The notes under the pieces were generated by a model. That model did no database searches and was not told the DNA's origin. It worked only from the letters and a program-made list of their open reading frames with translations. A stretch of DNA of 64,000 nt from Paragyromitra xinjiangensis (Eukaryota; Ascomycota; Pezizomycetes; Pezizales; Discinaceae), in the NCBI GenBank assembly GCA_038503065.1, contig JBCAMK010000012.1, positions 186,001 through 250,000 on the forward strand, given 5' to 3'. The position numbers and the translations under genes are program-made. This document shows, piece by piece, positions 56,203 to 64,000 of this stretch. How positions within the stretch are numbered: the stretch's first letter is position 1; each line of letters starts with the position of its first letter.

Positions 56203-59200
56203 GATTGATATTGATAATGTATCGCGGCGGATGACCAACCAATTTTGCTTGACATAACTGTAGGTTTAGCCGAATAAAGGTGACAAAAATTCGAAATGTA
56301 GAGAATCGCTTTCTGCCTGAGCTGGCACATTAGAATGTTGGGTGCAGTTCGGAGAAGTTCCCATATGCATGTATGCCTATCTGCATCACCCATTAACAAC
56401 AAAGTTTGCTCTACATACCACATATGCATGCACAAGAGTTTTCGAAGTTGTTGAAAAGAGAGATTTAACTCCGGGACATGCGCCATCATTGCCAACGTGT
56501 TGATAGACCGGCGAGGAGAGACGACATATATTTCCCGTTAGTTCGTTTTCTACCAGTTATCACTCATGATACATACCTTAAAAATCCGCGGTCGAACCGA
56601 ATTTTACAAGTCATCAAGCTGCCGTGTCTGAAGGGTTTTTTTTCTAATTACATGTGTGTTGACGTTAGGTGCGGTATTCGGTGGCTAACCCAAGACCGTT
56701 TCACTAGGAGAGTTAGGTATATTTGCCGGTGAGATTACCTAATCGGGAGTTTCTGCAATTGTTTCATTTGGCTCCCAGGGAAGTCTCGGGGCCGTCCCAA
56801 TATATATGTTGATAATCGCTATCTGAATCGTTCGATAATAGATAACGTATAACGTCATAAAAAGCCGTATTTAGTGTTTTTATCTAGAGGATGTACCGCA
56901 CCATGGACCGCGCGTAACTCTGCATTTTTGAGAGCTCTCCTCCTTTCATCCACCACACCTTCAACACCCCCACTTGCCCCTACCCCATAGCATAGGATGT
57001 AAATCTCAGAGCTGGAGGATGTTTTTAGTATTTTCCCAAATCCTCTTAGAATTTTTCCCTACTGTGAAGCAGTTCCCAGAAGCTGGGGAACATGGAGATG
57101 TGACCTATAAAACTGGCTCTAGGAATGTTGCAACGGCTTTTCCCACTGATAATTTGCTGCTATTTACACCCACTTTTGCACACAAGCCCCAACTTTTAGA
57201 GACCAAGATAATTAAAATGAATTGCAGCTCTTCTTAGATCATCTAATTTGCTTGCTTTCTCTAGAATGCATACTTTAGAATTGTGTCTCTACTGTAAGGT
57301 GGAGTTAGAGCTTTTCTTTTTTAACGAGAATTCATTAAAAATGCGCCAAGTTTGTAATCTAACAAGTACTACTAACTAAAGACACATCACATAACATATC
57401 CAGTGAGATAGGGATAACCGCTGGGCTGTGAGCATTCTCTCATAATTCTTCCTGACTTCAATAGGCTTGCTGTGGTCCCAAATTCGCACGGTTTTTTGTG
57501 CGAATCTCGTTACGGTCCATGGGATATTATCTTAGATCTAAGAATGGGGGGAAATTATCCATAAAATATATAGTTCGGGGCCGTTAGTATTAATTCGACA
57601 GAAAAATTTCAACAACGCAGTGTTAGAGTGAGAAATTGATTATGTGTTTTTTTTGTTCAATTCATAAATGATAGAAGTACATGTAGTATCATAGGCAGCT
57701 TTATCTTGGGATACATAGATGACCATAACCCGTCACTCGATACCTGTCAGATTCCCCACAATAGATAATTTAGTGTAAGCCTAAGGTGCTACAATTATAT
57801 AAAACTAATGGCAAAGATATCATTACTGTGCTTAGGCTAAAACTCCAGGTGCAATAGCAAGTCATAAATAATCACTTGTAAAACCGGTAATTATAAATTA
57901 AAGGAAGCAGTTGAAAACGAGGGGGATTGTCTTCCCCCATTAGTTGTAGTACAAATAATTGGCTGATACAAATGACTAACCCGTATCAGACCCCCCAAGC
58001 CCGGCTATCACTAAAACTACCGTCGCTCACCAATTCCTGATTTGGAGTTTCTCATACACATTCTGCAATTCTCTGATATTGCTTTTGATTTTGTTGTTTT
58101 CATCATTACCGTAGTATAGATAATGTTGTATCCTCTCTTATACTCGGACGACATTATTGCCCATTCGTTTAGTTCCTCTTTACCACTCATCAATAATATT
58201 TAGAAGTTGCACTCTGACTATGGCTACGTAGTAAGGTTAGATTGTAGATATTGAGGTAGCTATTATATATATTACCTCCACCATTATATTGCCTCCACTA
58301 GTAGCATCTATAATATACTTCCTATCGCCAACATCCACTACAATCCTGTTTGTCAGATTGAGAATGTTAAAATCCTTAGTAGTATCTGCGTTTCTACTGT
58401 TGTCAAGATAGGGGCGTGTCCACACTAATTTCCCCGGTGCTGGTGAACGTCCTTTTCCGGCGATAGCTATGGTATATATTGTCAGTGCTCAGCTTATATT
58501 TGCTATAGTTTTCAGATTCTCCAAAAATAGTGTTTATTTTGGTGGATAATTTTCCAATAGGCTGGCAAACATTTCACGGATCTGGGCGCGCATGTGCTGG
58601 ATTTATAGAGTAAGTTGGTGAGTTCCGTATTACAATGATAGTTGGCAGTATTGGTACCGGTATCTGTATCCTATTCTAGAAGTAATGAAATATCGCACGA
58701 GACTTTTCTCGACAGTTTGGTGTGGCCTTTTATCATTCACGATGCTGATAACCGAGTCATACACAGCGTAGGTTGTGTTTCTTTCAGACTATTGCACAGA
58801 GTAGTAAGGTTTTGACAACGGTTTTGTGCTACGCGTTGATCTTGATACGCTTGTTCAGCGGAGACTTTACAATTGATGTTTCCTCTCGGGTAGTCTCGAA
58901 CGGTATACGATGGTGCACCTGATCACTCTGGCGGAGCCCTTAGAGGCTGTTCAACTGAGTGCTGCAACATGGCCAATATCATAGATGGCACATAGTTTCG
59001 TATACTCATAAACTATTACTCGATATGCCATTAGCGATGGAGTTTCGACAAAAATTTCGAAGGATACTTTCTAAGAGAGGCATCCCAGGAGATAATTTTT
59101 GACGGACTCGCTACTATAGTAAGCTAGCGTGAAAATTTCGTTGCTAGACTGACTCATCAAGCATTAGATAAACCCACCAACCGATGGCTGATAGACGTCA

Positions 59201-62200
59201 GAAGACGCAGGGTCCTCTAATGTTTGCTTTGTAGAAGGGTTTCCTACGCGTGTATGGTGAAGATCATAGACCTACCTAAGGATTTAACCAAAACTAGGAC
59301 TAGTGTGAGTATAAACCCCCCCCTCCTTTCTGACACTCGTCTCCTTCTCTTGTTCATCTCGCACTTAGCTCTGGTTATTTTTTCTGGTGATATTTCATCG
59401 CTTGTTATCGCTTCTCCATTCCATCTCTTTGTACGTGACAATTTCCATAGACCATAGGTTTCTGGCGCTATTTTTCGCTGCTCTGGTTCTGCCCGTAGGT
59501 AGTATTCGTTCTCGCTGGTGGGTTTAACTTCCCTACAGGGACCCATCAATAAACGAAGCTTTGAATTCCGCTACATGTGCCTAGGGCACCGTACGATGGT
59601 CCAGAAGGATGGTATTAATCCCTCAACTTCAACGTAATACGGATGCAACCAGCTATCTCACGTTGCGGGAAAGCGCATCAAAAAGGTGGTCTGGCTGCTG
59701 GACGGTTATCGCGGCTCAAAAATACAGTCTGACGACATTGTGCACAAAGCCACCTATAGTCGTCAATGGTACAGATGGCACTCAAAATTATAATAAATTA
59801 CCGACTGGAGATGAAAGTAGGTACCATTTTGTCGGACCGGCGGCGCGTGGCCGGTGTTTATGGAAAGTTAATAGAAAGCTTGAGTTGCTGTATCTGTCCC
59901 GGAGAAAAAACTGCCGCTGTAAACTGTGATAAGATTCTGAGATGACACAATGGATTAGAAAGCTAGGATGGTCATGCGTGCAGGTTACCGATGACACATT
60001 GGAGCAAGAGAAAAAAGGTGGTAGGTCAAAGTTCATGTGGGTAAGTGTCCGTAGAAATTGCCTAGCGTTGCTAATTTGAAATTTGGCTCGATCTTGAATA
60101 CGTATCTGAGTCCATTAAAGTGACTTGGTTCGCTAGGCTCGTTCCCATCCCCTACTACCTATGGCTGCTACCCTACGGCACGAGACTATCGGTTCGCATA
60201 AATTCGTTTATCATGCATTAGAGCGAGCCGCTGTAGGATTAGCGTAGAGGTCTATCACTACATGTAATTATATTGTTACGTGAGATGTTGTAGATGGTGC
60301 GAGTGGATACATTTCCTACCTTTATATGAGCTCAGCCGTTTCGTTGCCGTTTCGTTACCCCTCTAGTAGAGCCTCGGAGAAATTTGGGGAAGGGGAGTAG
60401 TACGAAAACCAGGAAAACCCGCCTGATGCTATCGTATACGCCAACTAATCGATAAGGAAGGACCATAACAAGCTTGTGGCCTACCTTGCAGATTTTGAGG
60501 GGCAAACAGCTGCCTAATCTAGTCAATCAAATAACTTTACTTTGAAACCCCCTCCACACCCCACCTCAACCAGGGGCAGAGAATACATAAACGATAGAGT
60601 TGGATAATCTATGGATGGCGAGTGAGAATGGGTGATGTGGATCACACTGCAGTTATCAAATTACAACACCACGCACACTGCCGGGCCGGCTTAGTTTAAG
60701 CTTTTACTTGCGCCATGGCAGTTGGTTTTTCAGACATGTAGTAACACGCCGACGGAAAGATGCTTTCTGACGCAATGGGTGGTTGGATCGTATACGCCAC
60801 GATCGTGAGTAAGATTTATTTAGACGGTTATTTCTTATTTCTTATGCACAATATCTTACAATAAAGAATAAGATTTTCTTCACGGTCCCAGCCTCTGGCT
60901 TTAGGTAGGCACAGTCCTTGTCTTCAGGATAGGCTTTTGCGTCCATCTCAGGGGCACTTCAGCCAAATATAAACCAGATTATGACCGTTCGATCGATTCG
61001 ACAAGTCACAACCGCTACATACTATTGGATACGTTTATTTAGAAGATTTCTTTGTTCTTACTTTTCGCTCGAGTATTAAAATGTTTGAGAATGTAGTGTT
61101 AGAGCGGCAGTCCCCACACCAACGATCATCAGACGGGAAGGCTGTCCAGATATACCGTCAATGCTATTATAAAACCTTAGATTAAGTTTGTTTTTGTACA
61201 GAACCTGCGATTGGTATCCATAGCTGGTTATGGTATTTACAATGTTAATTTTAGGGAAGAAGCACATCTCTCGCGATCGAAAGAGTAGATTATACTCGAA
61301 TATAAGTTGACGCCCGCATAAGAACCCATAAGTTTATCTTTTCGGTATTATGTATCACAGAAGTACATGTAGCTCTAGTTTTATCTTCTTTCGTATCATA
61401 CTGTGGCAGAGACTTTGTGTTGGAGTTGTGACCCCGCACGCAGTAGGGTTAGGGTTAGTGATTAATAACGTAGTTACTCTTATTAGGATGAAAACGCTTA
61501 CAGTAGTTAAAATCGCATGGGTAATACCGGCAACTTCCGGAACAACTGCACGGCGGTTTGTACAATTAAAGAGTAGCGGGGGATCTGTCTGAGCATCGCA
61601 AGAGATACATTTAAGCCATGGATACATTCTAGGTAATCATTGTATAAGGTGCCAGTGAGACATGTAAGTGTATAGCTAGAATTTGGAGGTCGAAAATAGG
61701 CTTCATTGGTGGGTTTTGTGTCTGAGGTTGGGCTTGGAAAACTGCGAGGCGGAAACTGCAGCTGGACACGAAGCAAATTCAAGCAAGACAAGTAGGCAGT
61801 AGCAGTACCTTTCTTCCTGGGGTACGTGATAGGTACATGTAGCTCGGCATTTTTGCGGAGCAGAGGCTGGAGCTGGCATAAAGTTTTTGCACGTCAGTTC
61901 AGAGTCTGAGGGTGAAGAAAATAATAACTGTATCACTCGATCGAATGGGGTGCGAGGCGTGAGAGCTAAAATCGAGTCACCTTAAAAAAGGCGGAGAAAA
62001 AAAGTTTGGATTTTCCCACCATATATTGAAGAATGATCGGCTGCTGGCATAGCAACGCGTTAACGGCGAGGCTGCAGATTTTCGTGGTTCTTGCTATGAG
62101 ACATTGGAGCAACCTAGATCGTGACTCTATTTAGGGGATCAGTGTGTATCTTGGCACGGACGCGTGGGTGGTTGGCAACCTTCTTTATCTTGGCCCCTTC

Positions 62201-62933
62201 TGCATGGGTCGGGGTCGGGGCATGGCTCAAGCAGTCATGGTTTTGGATCGCGGGGAAAGTTATGGTTCACCTCGGTCGTAGATACTGGACTGGTGATAGT
62301 CTAAGCGTATGCGGATATTCACGAATGGCGGTTTCTTTTGGAGAGGCTGTGTTGCTACTCTTCGTTTTTTTCCGCAACAACGGAAGTGGTCAGAATGTAG
62401 CATAAACTGGCTCACGGTTTAAAACCTCAGCCGGGCATCAAGTGGTACAAGAGTGAGACACAGTTCTATTCGAAAGCACTCCACAACTGTCAGTAGAACA
62501 ACCACATCCACTACGCACAATGTATGAGGAGTAATATGGCACGGCCATCCCACTGCACTGCCGGGGTGGTGATAAGCATGTTATTCCCTTGTGTGCGAAC
62601 TAAATGTGTTGTCAGTCAGTCTAGCGCTCGCTCGATTAACACTATTTGGCGGGTTAGCACCTGGATGGGTCGATCACGAGACTGTTAAACTATTGTTTAC
62701 ACATTCCTTGATCACACATACTTAAAGGCCGGAAATAGTCGCTACCCCTTCACTGTCCAGTCTTAACAATATACTCAGAGAATTGTGCCTACATAGTCCA
62801 GCCCATCCTCTTGGCCTTTTCGCAACCTTGGCTTTCTTCTTGGTATACTAGCTAGTGATCAATTGCACCGATTTGTTCGAACACAACGCCTGAAAGAATT
62901 CCGAACATTTGTTCCATTGTCTCGCCAATCAAT
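56203..62933. other. Long gene-free region
   Basis: About 6.7 kb, partly very AT-rich (57240-58700). Open frames near 59224-59549, 59609-60036, 61350-61791 and 62121-62405 have no domain, no signal of splicing and no coding-like composition. A GGGTTAGGGTTAG motif lies at 61446. No transposon termini were recognised. The last few hundred bases must carry the promoter of the next gene. Confidence 0.5.
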
Positions 62934-63940
62934 ATGTCCAAATCAAAATACCGAAGTCTTTTTGCCGATGCCATGCCACGTCGCAGTTCGAGAGCAGCAA
63001 GACATACACAACTGAAAAGATCCTCAGTTCTGGGAACAGCGACATCCGCTGCTTCCTCTTCCTCATCCCTGGACTCTTTGACGGCTCATCCGCCTGTTTA
63101 TGTCCAGCCATTTGGCGAGCGTTCTCAAAAAACGGTGAAGGTTTATCCCAAACCTGAGGCTGACCAAGTGCTTTCCGTGACTATTCGACTTCGGGGTGAT
63201 TGTCACGGGGAGATCTTGACAACCACCGCTACATTCCAGTATATCTCCTACTCTAGTTTGTTGGTTACCTAATACACGGTCTTAGTACTGATTATTCATT
63301 TGCCTAAAGTGCCTACGATGGCCTCCAGAACCAGATTCAAGCTTGTTTGTTCAAAAATTTTGGCAAAGGCGCAATCGGTATTGCTACACCCCGAGGCAAA
63401 GTTATCAAAGAAGATTGGCAAATCTATCAGCTCGCATACCCAGGCTTCTCATCCTCGATTTGCAATGTCGTTTACGCTCGCGAAGATCAGAAGAATCATC
63501 CACCTATTATGGTCCGGGCAGCAAATCTTCTCCTTGAGGTGAATAGGAGAGATTTTGGTCCGTCTCGATCCAACATGTTTCTGTACCTTGATCCCAACAA
63601 GTCCTATTCCACGACCTATATCGATCAGCCAGGGCTTAGTATCGTACCGCTAGAGGGGGCGAGTTTCCAAGAGGATCTTGCTGTCAAGGAAGGGTATTAC
63701 TACAAAGATATGGGAGGCTTGCCGAGCTATGATGATATCAGTCTATTCGCATTTGGGAGTGCATGCCTTTCAGCGGATTGCGGATGTTGTCAGGGTTGGA
63801 TGCGTTCTCAAGGCAACAGTTCAAGCCTGCCGCGCTCGCGGCGGGAGAGCCCGCGGCCACGATGGACAGGTATCAGGTTGCAAGAATATGATGGTTTAAC
63901 ACTAGCGGAGAGACGATACTTGGAAAGAAGCAGGAGGTGA
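62934..63940 (+). CDS. Unknown protein (2 exons, 311 aa)
   Basis: Exons 62934-63238 and 63310-63940 are joined across a 71-bp intron (GTATAT donor, CTGAT branch site, AAG acceptor), giving 312 codons in one frame. The N-terminal 45 residues are basic and Ser/Ala-rich (MSKSKYRSLFADAMPRRSSR), possibly a targeting or disordered segment. A compact region follows: QVLSVTIRLRGDCHGEI before the splice, and AYDGLQNQIQACLFKNFGKG, VIKEDWQIYQLAYPGF and MFLYLDPNKSYSTTYIDQ after it. The C-terminus is Ser/Arg-rich and ends RRYLERSRR. I do not recognise the family. The junction is supported by frame continuity and protein-like composition on both sides. The acceptor is a weak AAG, so the exact edge may shift. 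Confidence 0.65.
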
Positions 63941-64000
63941 GGTAATGGTTTTATGTTCAGTCATGACTGACAGGTACGGATTGCGTGCTATCTTAATGGT

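Noticed and set aside
1..64000. CRISPR arrays, bacterial operons, rRNA or intact tRNA genes
   Set aside because: No spaced identical repeats, no operon layout, no recognisable rRNA or tRNA; the spliced genes indicate a eukaryotic chromosome.

Overview
The window looks like a nuclear contig from a filamentous ascomycete. Coding genes are split by many short GT-AG introns of about 42-93 bp with CTAAC/CTGAT-type branch sites. Genes are sparse and the long spaces between them hold transposon debris. The protein families (F-box with ankyrin or beta-repeat tails, secreted kelch membrane protein, RNase H-like protein, APH-fold kinase, Tad1-like LINE ORF1) are typical of Pezizomycotina. The low gene density and repeat load would suit a truffle/morel-type (Pezizomycetes) genome, but that narrower placement is inference. 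Several gene models below were rebuilt by joining exons by hand; where every junction keeps one frame to a stop, the model is considered strong.

Layout. 1-1189 (minus): 5' part of a secreted/membrane protein gene running off the left edge. 1190-6078: non-coding, with a pogo-like transposase relic and several palindromes. 6079-8223 (minus): eight-exon kelch-repeat, single-pass membrane protein. 8224-12949: repeat-rich, gene-free (tandem GGGTAAC motifs, two inverted-repeat elements, an LTR-like block). 12950-14750: a complete LINE-like insertion bounded by a perfect 16-bp target duplication and ending in poly(A); it encodes only ORF1. 14952-16253: F-box protein, whose start codon lies about 200 bp from that insertion. 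16254-20318: gene-free. 20319-21587: RNase H-domain protein with an uncertain N-terminus. 21588-25925: gene-free, with one MITE. 25926-30661: six-exon F-box protein of 1,467 aa with repeated beta-rich C-terminal modules, all introns phase 0. 31745-33078 (minus): six-exon multi-pass membrane protein of 332 aa. 33079-42874: nearly 10 kb without a convincing gene, holding two copies of one MITE family in opposite orientation.

Right part. 42875-52378: a giant (about 3,100 aa) proline/glutamine-rich disordered protein with in-frame tandem repeats. 52939-53913 (minus): F-box plus ankyrin-repeat protein. 54364-54595: mariner-type MITE. 54767-56202: APH/choline-kinase-like gene interrupted by a stop codon and a frame change. 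56203-62933: gene-free. 62934-63940: two-exon gene of unknown function.

The genes do not form an obvious pathway or biosynthetic cluster. Recurrent themes are F-box substrate adaptors (three unrelated architectures in 64 kb) and TA-flanked, CAGT-ended MITEs of the Tc1/mariner/pogo type (three families, four copies). The most unusual items are the ORF1-only LINE with intact target duplication, the repeat-tailed F-box giant and the 3,100-aa disordered protein.
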